A DNA stretch of 64,000 nucleotides from Actinoplanes missouriensis 431 (GCF_000284295.1 NC_017093.1:2480001-2544000); one strand, 5' to 3'. Positions 34,258-43,177 are shown, counted from the stretch's first letter. Translations and numbers: made by a program. The notes: a model not told the origin generated them from the letters alone.

Positions 34258-35682
34258 ATGTGGGAGGACCTGCGACAGCGCGGCCAGGAAGCCGCCGGCG
34301 ATGTGGTGATGCTGGCCGCCGGCCTCTTCACCCTCGTGATGCTGCGCGAGGGCGGGCTGGGCGCTGCCGAGCCCGGCTACCGTCCGCTCGACCTGCTCGG
34401 CGTCGTGCTGGTCTGCACGTCAGCCCTGCCGCTGCTCCTCGCGCGACACTTTCCCGCCACGGTGTGGGGCGTCACCGCGCTGTCCACTCTGGTGATGCTC
34501 GCGCTGGGTTATGGGCTTGACGTCCCGCCCGGTCCGCTGGTCGCCACCTTCGTCCTCGCCGAGGCGGTCGGCGGCGGGCTCACGCCCCATCGGCGGTTGA
34601 TGGCGGGGCTGGCCGTCGCCGCCTACGTGCCGGTGTCCACCGTGGTGATGACCCTGAACGGGAAGTCGGTGAGTGCGATGTCGTCCGGGCTGTTCGCCTG
34701 GGCGGCCATGTTCGGGCTGGTCTGGATCGCCGGTGATCGCAGCCGCCTGCGTCGCGAGCGCATCCGGGAGCTTGAGGTGCACGCCCGGCTGCGCCAGCTC
34801 GACATCGAGCTGCAACGGCAGCTCGCCGCGTCTGAGGAGCGCACGCGCATCGCCCGCGAACTGCACGACTCCGCAGGGCACGCGATCAATGTGATCCTGG
34901 TTCAGGCCGGCGCGGCTCGTCTGCTGCACGAGCAGGATCCGGAGCGGTCACGCCACGCCATCGGGACGATCGAGGAAGTGGCCGCCGCGACCATCGCCGA
35001 CATCGACCGCATGGTGCGTGCGCTGAGGCACGGTTCGGCGCCGGCCCTTCCCGCGCCGGCCGGCACGGATGCCTTGGAACAACTGGTCGACCGGCATCGC
35101 GAGAGTGGTCTGCAGGTGACGGCCCGCGTCGAAGGTGAACGGCGCTGGCTTCCCAGCGGGGTGGCCTGGGCGGCCTACCGAATCCTGCAGGAGGCGCTGA
35201 CCAACGCCGCCCGCCACGGCTCCGGCACGGCTGACGTGCGGATGACCTACGGCCCGGCGACCGTCGACATCGTCGTCCGCAACCCGGTCGGCAACGCCCG
35301 CGATCCAGTCGGCAGCGTCCGCGATCTGACCGGCGACGCGGGTGAATCAGTCGGCAGCGTGCGCGGTCTCGCGGGCGACGCGGGCGGTTCGGCTGGTAGC
35401 TTGCACGGTCTCGCGGGCGACGCGGGTGGTTCGGCTGGTAGCTTGCGCGGTCTCGCGGGCGACGGCGGTGCTGCCGTCAGCAACGTGCGCGATCCGGGCG
35501 GCATGATTCACCGCCCTGGCGGCGGCATGGGGCTGGTCGGCATGCGGGAGCGTGTCGCGCTTCTTGACGGCACCCTGGAGACCGGTGCGGACGGACCCGA
35601 CAGTCCCGACGGCCCCGACATGTTCCGGCTGACCGCCCGCCTGCCGTACATCCCACCGTTTGTGCGGGGTGCCTCCACATGA
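34258..35682 (+). CDS. sensor histidine kinase (HisKA_3/NarL type) with a repeat insertion in the ATPase domain
   Basis: A 474-residue kinase. Residues 1-155 hold four to six membrane helices. A linker helix leads to the HisKA_3 dimerisation domain with the phosphorylated His in ERTRIARELHDSAGHAINV. The HATPase domain starts with the N box YRILQEALTNAARHG, but its G box (GGGMGLVGMRERVALL) comes only after some 80 extra residues at about 343-425. The insertion is built from DPVGSVRDLTGDAG and GLAGDAGGSAGSL units, encoded by about 48-bp DNA repeats; normal kinases of this type have 10-20 residues there. The ATG at 34258 directly follows a TACGCT box, so the gene may be leaderless. It overlaps the response regulator by 4 bp. 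Confidence 0.85.
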   Translation: MWEDLRQRGQEAAGDVVMLAAGLFTLVMLREGGLGAAEPGYRPLDLLGVVLVCTSALPLLLARHFPATVWGVTALSTLVMLALGYGLDVPPGPLVATFVLAEAVGGGLTPHRRLMAGLAVAAYVPVSTVVMTLNGKSVSAMSSGLFAWAAMFGLVWIAGDRSRLRRERIRELEVHARLRQLDIELQRQLAASEERTRIARELHDSAGHAINVILVQAGAARLLHEQDPERSRHAIGTIEEVAAATIADIDRMVRALRHGSAPALPAPAGTDALEQLVDRHRESGLQVTARVEGERRWLPSGVAWAAYRILQEALTNAARHGSGTADVRMTYGPATVDIVVRNPVGNARDPVGSVRDLTGDAGESVGSVRGLAGDAGGSAGSLHGLAGDAGGSAGSLRGLAGDGGAAVSNVRDPGGMIHRPGGGMGLVGMRERVALLDGTLETGADGPDSPDGPDMFRLTARLPYIPPFVRGAST

Positions 35683-36362
35683 GCGATTCGGTGGTGAGGG
35701 TTCTGGTCGTTGACGATGACGACCTCATGCGGGCGGGGTTGCGTGCCGTGCTCTCCAGCGACAGCACCATCAGCGTGGTGGGCGAGGCCGCGGACGGGCG
35801 CGAGGCAGTGACGTTCGGACAGGAGCTCATGCCGGACGTCGTGCTGATGGATGTGCGGATGCCACACGAGGACGGGATCGCCGCTACCCGCACGCTGAGC
35901 GCGACCGTGCCGGCGACGCGGGTGCTGATCCTGACCACGTTCGAGGACGACGACTACGTGTTCGGTGCGCTCAACGCCGGCGCCTCCGGGTTCCTGCTGA
36001 AACGGACACGGCCGGAGCAGCTGATCGAGGCCATACATACCGTCGCCGCTGGGGAGTCGCTCTTGTCGCCGGCGATCACGCGCACCGTGATCGACCGGAT
36101 GGCCGTCGCCGCGCCGCCCGACCCGGCGATGGCTCAGCGCTTGCGCGAGCTGACCGCCCGCGAACGCGACGTTCTGGAGCGGGTGGCCCGCGGGCTGTCG
36201 AACACGGAGATCGCCTCCGACCTGTTCGTGGAGGAGTCCACGGTAAAGACGCATGTGAAGCGCATTCTCGCCAAGATGAACCTGCGCGACCGGGTTCAAG
36301 CGGTGATCGTCGCCTACGAGACGGGCCTCGTTCGCCCCGGCACGTCCGGCAGCGGGTGGTGA
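35679..36362 (+). CDS. NarL/FixJ-type response regulator
   Basis: A 227-residue regulator with an N-terminal receiver domain (acidic VVDDDD pocket, phospho-acceptor Asp in VVLMDVRMPHEDG, Thr in ILTTFED, Lys in FLLKRT) and a C-terminal LuxR-type helix-turn-helix (LTARERDVLERVARGLSNTE, then EESTVKTHVKRILAKM). The ATG overlaps the kinase stop codon (ATGA). It is the cognate partner of the upstream kinase and probably controls the divergent MMPL pump. Confidence 0.92.
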   Translation: MSDSVVRVLVVDDDDLMRAGLRAVLSSDSTISVVGEAADGREAVTFGQELMPDVVLMDVRMPHEDGIAATRTLSATVPATRVLILTTFEDDDYVFGALNAGASGFLLKRTRPEQLIEAIHTVAAGESLLSPAITRTVIDRMAVAAPPDPAMAQRLRELTARERDVLERVARGLSNTEIASDLFVEESTVKTHVKRILAKMNLRDRVQAVIVAYETGLVRPGTSGSGW

Positions 36363-36390
36363 GCGACGACTGAGGCCGCAGGCAACGGCG

Positions 36391-36453
36391 GCGAGCCGCC
36401 GCGGGCAGCAGGGGAGCGAGCCGCCGCGGGTAGCAGGGGAGCGAGGCTGCGGG
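36391..36453. repeat. 25-bp tandem repeat
   Basis: The unit GCGAGCCGCCGCGGG(C/T)AGCA, completed by GGGGA, occurs at 36391 and 36416 with a partial third copy. It lies between the response regulator and the transposase. Confidence 0.7.
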
Positions 36454-36477
36454 TGCCGATAATGCCATCCGTGCTGT

Positions 36478-37575
36478 TCAGGCGGCATGTTCGTATTCGT
36501 GGAGGAGTCCGCCGAGTCGATCAGTTCGGTGGATGCGCAGGCGTGCGAGGTCGGCTGGTTCGGTGGTCGGGTCGGGTAGTGCTCGTAGGGGTCGGGCGTT
36601 CGCGATGCCTCGGTGCGGCCGGTGCTGATTGTGGTGGCGTTCGTACTCGCGCAGCGCATGCAGCAGATGGGCCTGATTCCAGATCAGGGTCCGGTCGAGC
36701 AGTTCGTGACGGCAGGACTGGATCCACCGTTCCATGATCGAGTTCATACGGGGCATACGGATGCCGGTGAGCACGACCTCGATACCGGCGTCGGCGAGGA
36801 CGGCGTCGAACTGGGCCGGGTACTTGCCATCACGATCACGGATCAGGTACTTGACCTGGCAGCCGGTGTCCTCGAGGTCCATGACCAGGTTCCGGGCAGC
36901 CTGGGTGACCCAGGCGGCGCTGGGACGGGGCGTGGCGCCGAGTATCCGGACCCTTCGGGTGGCGTGTTCGATCACCGCGAGGACGTAGAGGCGGGCGCCG
37001 GTCAGTGTCACGGTCTCGAAGAAGTCCGCAGCGATCAGGGCCTGGGCTTGGGAGCGTAGGAACGTCGTCCAGGTGCTGTTCGTGCGCTCGGGTGCCGGGT
37101 CGACGCCGGCGTCGTGGAGGATCTCCCACACCGTCGAGGCGGCGACCTTCACCCCGAGAACGAGCAGTTCGCCGTGGATACGCCGGTAGCCCCAGCCGCT
37201 GTTCTCGTGTGCCAGACGCAGCACCAGGGCGCGGATCGATCGGAGGGTTCGTGGCCGTCCGGCCCGGCAGGGCCGGGACCGTGCGGCGTGTCGGCGGGTG
37301 ATCAGCTCACGGTGCCAGCGCAGCACCGTGTCCGGACGCACCAGCAGCCGCAGGTGGTGCAGCACCGTTCGCGGTAGCGGGTGCAATAGGGCCGCCAGCC
37401 AGGCCCGGTCGGCCGGGTGGAACCGGACCCGTTCGCCACCGAGTTGCCGTTCGAGCACCATGATCTGGTGACGCAAGGCGAGGATCTCGGCATCCTTGTC
37501 GCGGTCGCTCATCGGCAACAGCCGCAGCAGCGCGAGGGCGTTGGTCACACCGAGGTAGGCCAGTCGCAGCAACAC
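36478..37575 (-). CDS. DDE (integrase-core) transposase of an insertion sequence
   Basis: A 365-residue rve-type transposase. An N-terminal helical/HTH part (DAEILALRHQIMVLERQL, RFHPADRAWLAALL, RPDTVLRWHRELITRRH) is followed by the catalytic core with Asp in LIAADFFETV, Asp in LIRDRDGKY and Glu in SIMERWIQSCRHELLDR. The single open frame looks IS3/IS481-related rather than a two-frame IS3, but the family is not certain. I could not recognise terminal inverted repeats by eye. It starts with a GTG, appears intact, and lies directly against the remnant of an integrase gene, which it may have interrupted. Confidence 0.85.
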   Translation of the reverse strand: MLLRLAYLGVTNALALLRLLPMSDRDKDAEILALRHQIMVLERQLGGERVRFHPADRAWLAALLHPLPRTVLHHLRLLVRPDTVLRWHRELITRRHAARSRPCRAGRPRTLRSIRALVLRLAHENSGWGYRRIHGELLVLGVKVAASTVWEILHDAGVDPAPERTNSTWTTFLRSQAQALIAADFFETVTLTGARLYVLAVIEHATRRVRILGATPRPSAAWVTQAARNLVMDLEDTGCQVKYLIRDRDGKYPAQFDAVLADAGIEVVLTGIRMPRMNSIMERWIQSCRHELLDRTLIWNQAHLLHALREYERHHNQHRPHRGIANARPLRALPDPTTEPADLARLRIHRTDRLGGLLHEYEHAA

Positions 37576-37661
37576 AACCGATCATCCTCGCGAAGCGCGC
37601 TGCGTCGAGCCTCACCGAGGTCCGGTCACTGGAACCAGCCCTTCAGATCAGGCTCGCGTCG

Positions 37662-38003
37662 GTGATCGAGATGGGTGTGAACAGGCCGGATGAGGTTTTC
37701 GGCACCCGCAGGGTCGCCGCCCAGCAGGTCAGCGCACACTGGCTACGCCACACCACCCTGACCTGGGTCGAACGCCACTTCTCCTACGCAGTCGCCCGCG
37801 CCTACGCCGGACACACCAACGCCGGTGACATCGGCACCACCGTCACCTACATCAAAGCCACCCTGCACGAAATCGCCCAAGCACTCGCCGTGCTCACCGG
37901 CGAACCGCATCCCCTTGCCGAAGAGGACCTGATCGCATCAACGGTGCACGCACCCGCTCACCTGATGCCAACAGTGGGGCCCGTTCCAGGGGCCGACGAA
38001 TGA
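37662..38003 (+). pseudogene. C-terminal fragment of a tyrosine recombinase (phage/AICE integrase)
   Basis: The 113 residues contain the end of a tyrosine integrase catalytic domain: HWLRHTTLTWVER (the Arg of box II), ARAYAGHTNAG (the His motif) and TVTYIKATLHEIAQAL (the nucleophile Tyr). The N-terminal DNA-binding and core domains are missing. The reading frame stays open upstream to about 37570, where the transposase gene begins, so the gene was cut at or near the insertion site. It is probably non-functional. It stands on the 3' side of tRNA-Leu, the usual place for the integrase of an element inserted into that tRNA. Confidence 0.8.
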
Positions 38004-38065
38004 CGCGAAAGAGCGGTGTGATCGCGATCACTTTTCGAGTATACCCGCTGGTTGAGTGACTGAAG

Positions 38066-38116
38066 GGCGTAACGAGTAAGGGCTCCCTCGACGAGGGAGC
38101 CCTTACTCGTTACGCC
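38066..38116. repeat. 51-bp perfect palindrome (25-bp arms, 1-nt centre)
   Basis: GGCGTAACGAGTAAGGGCTC followed by CCTCG is mirrored exactly by its reverse complement around a single A. It would form a very stable hairpin or cruciform. It lies 82 bp beyond the 3' end of tRNA-Leu and 62 bp after the integrase remnant. It could terminate tRNA transcription or be an attachment or transfer feature of the lost element. Confidence 0.9.
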
Positions 38117-38125
38117 TACTGGGAT

Positions 38126-38157
38126 GGCCCATGAACGCTTACTGGCTATCATGGGCC
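38126..38157. repeat. 9-bp inverted repeat downstream of tRNA-Leu
   Basis: GGCCCATGA faces TCATGGGCC across 14 nt, directly beside the 51-bp palindrome. Read from the tRNA side it may be a terminator or recombinase arm site. Confidence 0.5.
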
Positions 38158-38197
38158 CCATGAACACCCATGCTGTGCATGGATGCTACGGATTTGT

Positions 38198-38281
38198 GTC
38201 CGAGGGGGGACTTGAACCCCCACGCCCGATAAAGGGCACTAGCACCTCAAGCTAGCGCGTCTGCCATTCCGCCACCCGGAC
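38198..38281 (-). tRNA. tRNA-Leu (GAG anticodon)
   Basis: An 84-nt tRNA. The acceptor stem is GTCCGGG paired with CTCGGAC (one G-T pair). The D arm includes TGGCGGAATGGCAGACGC, the anticodon stem CTAGC/GCTAG encloses TTGAGGT with anticodon GAG, a long class II variable arm (TGCCCTTTATCGGGCGT) follows, and the T arm is GGGGGTTCAAGTCCCCC. No CCA is encoded at the 3' end. It reads CUC and CUU leucine codons. An integrase remnant lies on its 3' side. Confidence 0.95.
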
Positions 38282-38317
38282 TTGCTCGAATAACTTAGCA
38301 AGCCCCCCGACCCCGCC

Positions 38318-39295
38318 TCACGCAGGGTCGTACAACGCCACCATCGCCCGCGCGCTCTCCCTCATCAACCCCCTCAACTCGGGCGGCGACAGCACCTCCA
38401 CGTCACCGCCCAGCCGCAGCAGCTCGGGATGCGCGTGCTTCACCGACTCGATCGGGAGCGTCACGGTGGTCCAGCCGTCCGGGTCCGGCGGGCCCAGCCC
38501 CGTGAACACTCCGCGGTTCATCGCGCGGCTCATCAGATAGGGGATCCGGTCCAGGGCTACGGGGGAGAGTCGCACCACCGCCGAATCCTTGTGCAGGCGC
38601 TGCTCGAAATCGGTCGCCCACTCCGACCACGTCGCTGCCAGGTCGAAGTCGGCGGGGCGCTCGAAGGTCTCCTCCGACACCTCCAGTGACAGGATCGTCG
38701 AAACCCGATATGTCCGGATCGACGACGACACCTTCGCCACGAAGTACCAGACTCCGGCCTTCAGGACGATCCCCAGCGGTTCGATCTCGCGGGTCACCTC
38801 GCGGGGGGCGCGCCATCGCCGGTACATCATCCGGGCTCGCCTCCGCTCCCAGACGGCGCGGGCGAGATCGGACAGGTAGGGGTTGGTCTCGGTCTCCCGG
38901 AACCAGCCTGCCGGATCCAGGTGGAACCGGTCCTTGATCTCGCCGACGCTGCGGTTGAGGCGTGCGGGGAGCGCCGCCCGCAGCTTCAGCTCGGCGGTGG
39001 TCAGCACGGCGCCGAGGCCCAGTTCGGCGGCTGCGGACGGGACGCCGGCCAGGAAGATCGAACCGGCTTCCTGGGGGGTCAGGCCGGTCAGGCGTGTCCG
39101 ATAACCATCAACGAGCTGATAGCCGCCGCCGGCGCCCATCTCGGCGTAGACCGGAACGCCGGCCTCGCCGAGGGCTTCGATGTCCCGGTACACGGTTCGC
39201 ACCGAGACGCCCAACTCGTCCGCCAATTGCTGCGCGGTGAGCCGGCCACGATCCTGCAACAGGAGGACTACCGACAACAACCGGCTGGCACGCAT
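38318..39295 (-). CDS. HTH/WYL-domain transcriptional regulator (YafY/PafC type)
   Basis: A 325-residue regulator. The N-terminal HTH_11 domain (RLLSVVLLLQDRGRLTAQQL, VRTVYRDIEALGEAGVPVYA) is followed by a WYL sensor domain (about 130-230; PLGIVLKAGVWYFVAKVSSS) and a C-terminal extension. WYL proteins sense nucleic-acid or small-molecule ligands. It diverges from a VOC-family gene across a palindrome, so that gene is the likely target. The ATG at 39295 is chosen because it gives the standard MRASRLLSVVLLLQ start. Confidence 0.88.
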   Translation of the reverse strand: MRASRLLSVVLLLQDRGRLTAQQLADELGVSVRTVYRDIEALGEAGVPVYAEMGAGGGYQLVDGYRTRLTGLTPQEAGSIFLAGVPSAAAELGLGAVLTTAELKLRAALPARLNRSVGEIKDRFHLDPAGWFRETETNPYLSDLARAVWERRRARMMYRRWRAPREVTREIEPLGIVLKAGVWYFVAKVSSSIRTYRVSTILSLEVSEETFERPADFDLAATWSEWATDFEQRLHKDSAVVRLSPVALDRIPYLMSRAMNRGVFTGLGPPDPDGWTTVTLPIESVKHAHPELLRLGGDVEVLSPPELRGLMRESARAMVALYDPA

Positions 39296-39316
39296 GCCGG
39301 AAGACTGCCATACATG

Positions 39317-39335
39317 ACTGACAGAAGGTGTCAGT
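39317..39335. promoter_or_regulatory. operator between WYL regulator and VOC gene
   Basis: ACTGACA-GAAGG-TGTCAGT is a perfect 7-bp dyad with a 5-nt spacer, centred in the 86-bp divergent gap. It is the best candidate binding site for the WYL regulator. Confidence 0.6.
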
Positions 39336-39381
39336 GATGTACCGCCAGACTTCCCCTCGAACCGAAGAAGGGAAGAAACAC

Positions 39382-39738
39382 ATGGCACTGGCTCGATACG
39401 TCGGCGTCTCGCTCGATTCCGACGACCCGCAGGCGCACGCGGATTTCTACAGCAGACTGCTGGACGCGGAAATCTCCTACTCCAGCGAGACTTTCGCCTT
39501 CATTCAGTCGGCTCACCTGGGCTTCGTCAAGGTGGAGAAGCATGTCGCGCCCACCTGGCCCAATCCTGACGTGCCGAAACAGTCCCACCTCGAGCTCGGC
39601 GTCGACGACCTCGACAGCGGCGAGGCGGCCATTGTCGCGCTCGGCGCCACCAAGCCCGAATTCCAACCCCAGCCCGACCGGTGGCGGGTCCTTCTCGATC
39701 CCGCAGGTCACCCTTTCTGCATTTCAACTTCCATTTAG
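39382..39738 (+). CDS. VOC superfamily (glyoxalase-like) protein
   Basis: A 118-residue single-module VOC protein: ARYVGVSLDSDDPQAHADFY at the start, HLELGVDDLDSGEAAIVALG in the middle and RVLLDPAGHPFCIS at the end. Such proteins act as small dioxygenase, glyoxalase or antibiotic-binding folds. GGGAAG lies before the ATG. It is divergent from the WYL regulator, a pairing common in actinobacteria. The reaction is not predictable. Confidence 0.85.
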   Translation: MALARYVGVSLDSDDPQAHADFYSRLLDAEISYSSETFAFIQSAHLGFVKVEKHVAPTWPNPDVPKQSHLELGVDDLDSGEAAIVALGATKPEFQPQPDRWRVLLDPAGHPFCISTSI

Positions 39739-39838
39739 TACGCGTTAGAAGAAGTCCCCGACAGTCCCCGCGACCGCGCTGCCACGCAAGGCCGCAGCGC
39801 GGCCGCCGGGACACGGCGGTTGGTCACCCCCCGGACCG

Positions 39839-41866
39839 TCACACTGACCGAACCGGATCACGGTGCCGGCCGTCCCACGCCGCCCACCGCTCGCCCGCGA
39901 AGGCGGTCCCGGCGGCGATCGCGTAGAGGATCACCGGCAGGACGGCGAGCCCGGGCACCACGGGGGAGCCGCGGTCCCACAGCCAGAACAGGTAACCCGA
40001 GCCCTCGCCCAGGATCATCGTGGCGGCGAAGAGCACGAGCAGCCGGAACCAGTGCGGGGCCTGCGGTTCCCGGACGCCGCCGGTCAGCACCAGTTCGACG
40101 GCGACGATCGCGAGCACCAGGCTCATCACCATGTGCTGCCAGGGCACGACGAACGTCGCCGTCTCGGACGCGATCGGGTTCACGGCCGTGAACCACCACT
40201 GCGACCCGCCGACGTGCGCCGCGAGCACCAGCAGATCGATGATCGCGGTCAGGGCGGTGAGCGCGGCGAGGACCCGTACCGGAATGGTGGTGGGGGTTGA
40301 TCTTTGCCGGAGGGAGACGGGGGCGGCCGGAAGGCCGCAGGGGAGCACGAGCAGAACCACCCCGGCGAGGGTGAGCACCAGCGGGAACCGGTAGAGGCCG
40401 AGGTCGGCGCCGATTGTCGAGGTCGTGGCCAGTGCCATGAGTGATCTGCCTCCGGAGAGGCACCACGACGTCATGACGGCGACGCAGATCGCCCCGAACA
40501 GCGCGACGACGATGAGCCCGGCGCGATGGGTTCGTTCGCGGAGCGTGGGCAGGACGAAGGCGATCACCGCGAGGGCGAGGCCGAACAGGATGAGGCTCGG
40601 TTCGCCCATCACCTGGCGGGCGGAGAACGGCGGCTTCTTGTCGTCGTACAGGGTCCAGGGAAGGGCGAGTCCCGCCACCAGCAGCACCAGCCCGAGCCCC
40701 GCCGACACGGCTCCGGCCGGCGCAAGAAGATCGGCGGAGAAGCGGAAACCCGCGGGTGGCGAGGTGACTCGGGGTGACGGCGCGGGCTGAGGCGACGGCG
40801 CGGGCGCGGGAGTAGGTCCAGGAGCAGGCGCAGGTGCAGGGGGCGGCGCAGGCGTAGGGGGCGGAGGCGCGGGCGCGGGGCGCGGCGGTGCTGGTGGAGG
40901 GGGTTCGGGCGCCGGCGTGGGGATCGGAGACGACCCCAACCAGGCCTTGGCGGCAGCGGAGACCTTACGGCTGTCGTCCTCGGTGAGCCGCGTCATCTCC
41001 TGGAGGATCCGCTGCCGTACGGCCCCGTTGCCGGCCTGGTGCACCCGCCCGAGTTCCTCCACCGCCTTCAGCCGGATATCGGGCAGCTGGCTCTCCAGCA
41101 GCGGTTTCAGATAGGCCGGCAGCGTCCAGTTCACGTTGCGGGCCAGCACCAGCCGCCCCTGGATGTCCTCCTGTTTCTTCGGCTGCTGGTGCGGCACCTC
41201 CTCGACCACCCGGTCGTAGACGTAGCTGTACAACTCGTCGAGCGTCACGTCACCATCGCCGTCGAGGTCCGCGGTGCCGTCGCGCAGGCCGGCGACCAGG
41301 TGCTTGGTGAAGACCGAACGAACACCTTCCCCGTACGCCTGCTCGCCCTCGAAGGAGTACTGCGTCGAGTCGGAGGCGGTGAGGACGGCGCGCCCCCGGC
41401 CCTGGAACTTCTCCAGCGTGTGCACGTCGCCGCCGGCCTTGGTGCGCTGCCCGGACCGGTAGGCGCCGCTGTAGCAGCAGTCCAGGATGAGGATCTTGCG
41501 CCGGGACCGGCAGGACTCCATCGCCTGGTCCACGTGGTCCGCGGAGAGCGCGGTGAAGAGCAGGTTGTCGCGGCGGGTGTTCGCCATGGCGAGGTGCAGG
41601 TGGCCGGCGTCGTCCTTGAGCCCGTGCCCGCTGAAGTAGAGCAGCACGAGGTCGTCGTGGTGCCGCTCGTGGTAGAACTCGCCGATCGCCTGGCCGACCC
41701 GGTGGCTCGGCTCGTTGACGAGCGTGGTCACCTGGAAGCCGGCGATGGCCGGATCACCGAGCACCGCGGCGAGGGATTCCGCGTCGTGCGGCGGCGCCAC
41801 GAGTTTCCGCAGGCCGGCGTCCTGATAGTCGTAGTTGGCGATCAAAAGCGCGTAACGGCCTGCCAT
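39839..41866 (-). CDS. caspase-like (C14) protein with proline-rich linker and membrane domain
   Basis: A 675-residue protein. Residues 1-230 are a caspase/metacaspase fold: [19 protein letters not shown], catalytic His in [12 protein letters not shown] and catalytic Cys in [16 protein letters not shown] segment with [19 protein letters not shown] resembles an EF-hand loop, suggesting Ca2+ control. A helical stretch (about 255-305) and a long Pro/Ala linker (about 312-370) follow. The C-terminal 300 residues hold seven or so membrane helices. It is probably a membrane-bound protease. Prokaryotic caspase-like proteins serve in programmed cell death and anti-phage systems, but no partner gene is obvious next to this one. 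Confidence 0.85.
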   Translation of the reverse strand: MAGRYALLIANYDYQDAGLRKLVAPPHDAESLAAVLGDPAIAGFQVTTLVNEPSHRVGQAIGEFYHERHHDDLVLLYFSGHGLKDDAGHLHLAMANTRRDNLLFTALSADHVDQAMESCRSRRKILILDCCYSGAYRSGQRTKAGGDVHTLEKFQGRGRAVLTASDSTQYSFEGEQAYGEGVRSVFTKHLVAGLRDGTADLDGDGDVTLDELYSYVYDRVVEEVPHQQPKKQEDIQGRLVLARNVNWTLPAYLKPLLESQLPDIRLKAVEELGRVHQAGNGAVRQRILQEMTRLTEDDSRKVSAAAKAWLGSSPIPTPAPEPPPPAPPRPAPAPPPPTPAPPPAPAPAPGPTPAPAPSPQPAPSPRVTSPPAGFRFSADLLAPAGAVSAGLGLVLLVAGLALPWTLYDDKKPPFSARQVMGEPSLILFGLALAVIAFVLPTLRERTHRAGLIVVALFGAICVAVMTSWCLSGGRSLMALATTSTIGADLGLYRFPLVLTLAGVVLLVLPCGLPAAPVSLRQRSTPTTIPVRVLAALTALTAIIDLLVLAAHVGGSQWWFTAVNPIASETATFVVPWQHMVMSLVLAIVAVELVLTGGVREPQAPHWFRLLVLFAATMILGEGSGYLFWLWDRGSPVVPGLAVLPVILYAIAAGTAFAGERWAAWDGRHRDPVRSV

Positions 41867-41959
41867 CGGTCAGGTCCCCATAAAGATCAAAAACCGGTCA
41901 TCGGTCAGCAAGGAGGACACCCTAACGCGGTACGTCGGCGCGCTCCCTCCTCCGACCGG

Positions 41960-43177
41960 TCACCATGACTCGAACCGGTGATCCGGGTGCGGTGCCCGGG
42001 GCGTACGCAATCGGTCTGCGGTTGTGGCGAAAGCGTTGATCACGCGTTCGGCGTGGCCGGCGTCGTGCGCCGCGGTGAGGGTGACACGCAGCATCGCGCG
42101 CGTGGTGGCGGGCGGCCCGACCAGGTTGACCACCACGCCGGCGTCGCAGAGCCCGGCCCAGAACGCGCCAGCGGCGGCCATGTCCGGAAATGACACCGGC
42201 ACGATCGGGGTGGTCGAGGGCCGGGTGTCGAAGCCGAGCGCGCGCAGGCCGTCGTGCAGCAGACGGGACAGCTCGTGCAGGCGTTCCCGGCGGTGCGGCT
42301 CGGCGATCAGCACGTCCAGGGCGGCGAGCGCCGCGGCCGCCGAGGCGGGCGGAAGACCGGCGGAGAAGACGAGCGCACGGGCGTTGTAGCGCAGCCGGCG
42401 GACGTTGGCGGCCGGCCCGGCGATCACGCCGCCGGTCGAGCCGAGCGCCTTGGAGAACGTCGCCGTGATCAGGTCGACCCGGTCCTCCAAGCCCGTCGCC
42501 TCGTGCAGCCCGGCGCCCCGCTGACCGAGAACGCCCAGGTCGTGAGCACTGTCCACGATGAGCTTCGCGCCGTACTCGTCGGCCAGTTCCCGCAGATCGC
42601 GCAGCGGCGCCACGTCGCCCTCCATCGAGAAGACACCGTCCGTGACGATCAGCCGCCCGCCGGGTTCGGTCGCCGCGTCCAGCCGCCGGCGCAGATGACC
42701 GAGGTCGGTGTGGCGGTACGAGCGGACCGTCCCGCCACCGAGCCGCAGCCCGTCGATCAGCGAGGCGTGATTGCGGGCGTCGCTGAACGCCACGTCACCG
42801 GGCCCCATCGCGGCGGCCAGCGCGAGGTTCGCCTGGAAACCCGTGGTCGCCACCGCGGCGGACTCCTGCCCGAGGAACGCCGCGATCCGCTCCTCGAGGC
42901 GTTCGTGCAGGTCGATCGTGCCGTTGAGGGGCCGTGACCCGCTCACCGACGCGCCGTACCGGGCGAGCGCCTCGGCCGCGGCCTCGATCACCCGCGGGTG
43001 CCGGGAAAGCCCGAGGTAGTCGTTGGAGCCGGCCAGGACCACCTCCCGGCCGTCGATGATCGCGCATCCGTCGGCGGTCCAGCCCTGCACCGCGCGGAAG
43101 TAGGCGTCGACGCCGTGCGCGCGGAGAACCGCTTCGGCGTCCTGCAGTCCGCCCCGGTCGAAGGGATCGATAACCAT
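41960..43177 (-). CDS. BioF/KBL-family PLP enzyme (alpha-oxoamine synthase)
   Basis: A 405-residue alpha-oxoamine synthase that condenses an amino acid with an acyl-CoA. Motifs: GSNDYLGLSRHPRVIEAA, GSRPLNGTIDLHERLEERIA, VTDGVFSMEGDVAPL, VDSAHDLGVLG and the PLP lysine in ATFSKALGSTGG. 8-amino-7-oxononanoate synthase of biotin synthesis is the closest role by sequence style, but no bio genes are adjacent, so an acylated amino-ketone product is also possible. The ATG at 43177 follows a TATATT -10 candidate at 43188-43193 very closely, so the mRNA may be leaderless. Confidence 0.82.
   Translation of the reverse strand: MVIDPFDRGGLQDAEAVLRAHGVDAYFRAVQGWTADGCAIIDGREVVLAGSNDYLGLSRHPRVIEAAAEALARYGASVSGSRPLNGTIDLHERLEERIAAFLGQESAAVATTGFQANLALAAAMGPGDVAFSDARNHASLIDGLRLGGGTVRSYRHTDLGHLRRRLDAATEPGGRLIVTDGVFSMEGDVAPLRDLRELADEYGAKLIVDSAHDLGVLGQRGAGLHEATGLEDRVDLITATFSKALGSTGGVIAGPAANVRRLRYNARALVFSAGLPPASAAAALAALDVLIAEPHRRERLHELSRLLHDGLRALGFDTRPSTTPIVPVSFPDMAAAGAFWAGLCDAGVVVNLVGPPATTRAMLRVTLTAAHDAGHAERVINAFATTADRLRTPRAPHPDHRFESW

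Noticed and set aside
36478-37575. Complete insertion sequence with terminal inverted repeats
   Set aside because: I could not find matching terminal repeats or a target duplication by eye, so only the transposase gene is annotated.
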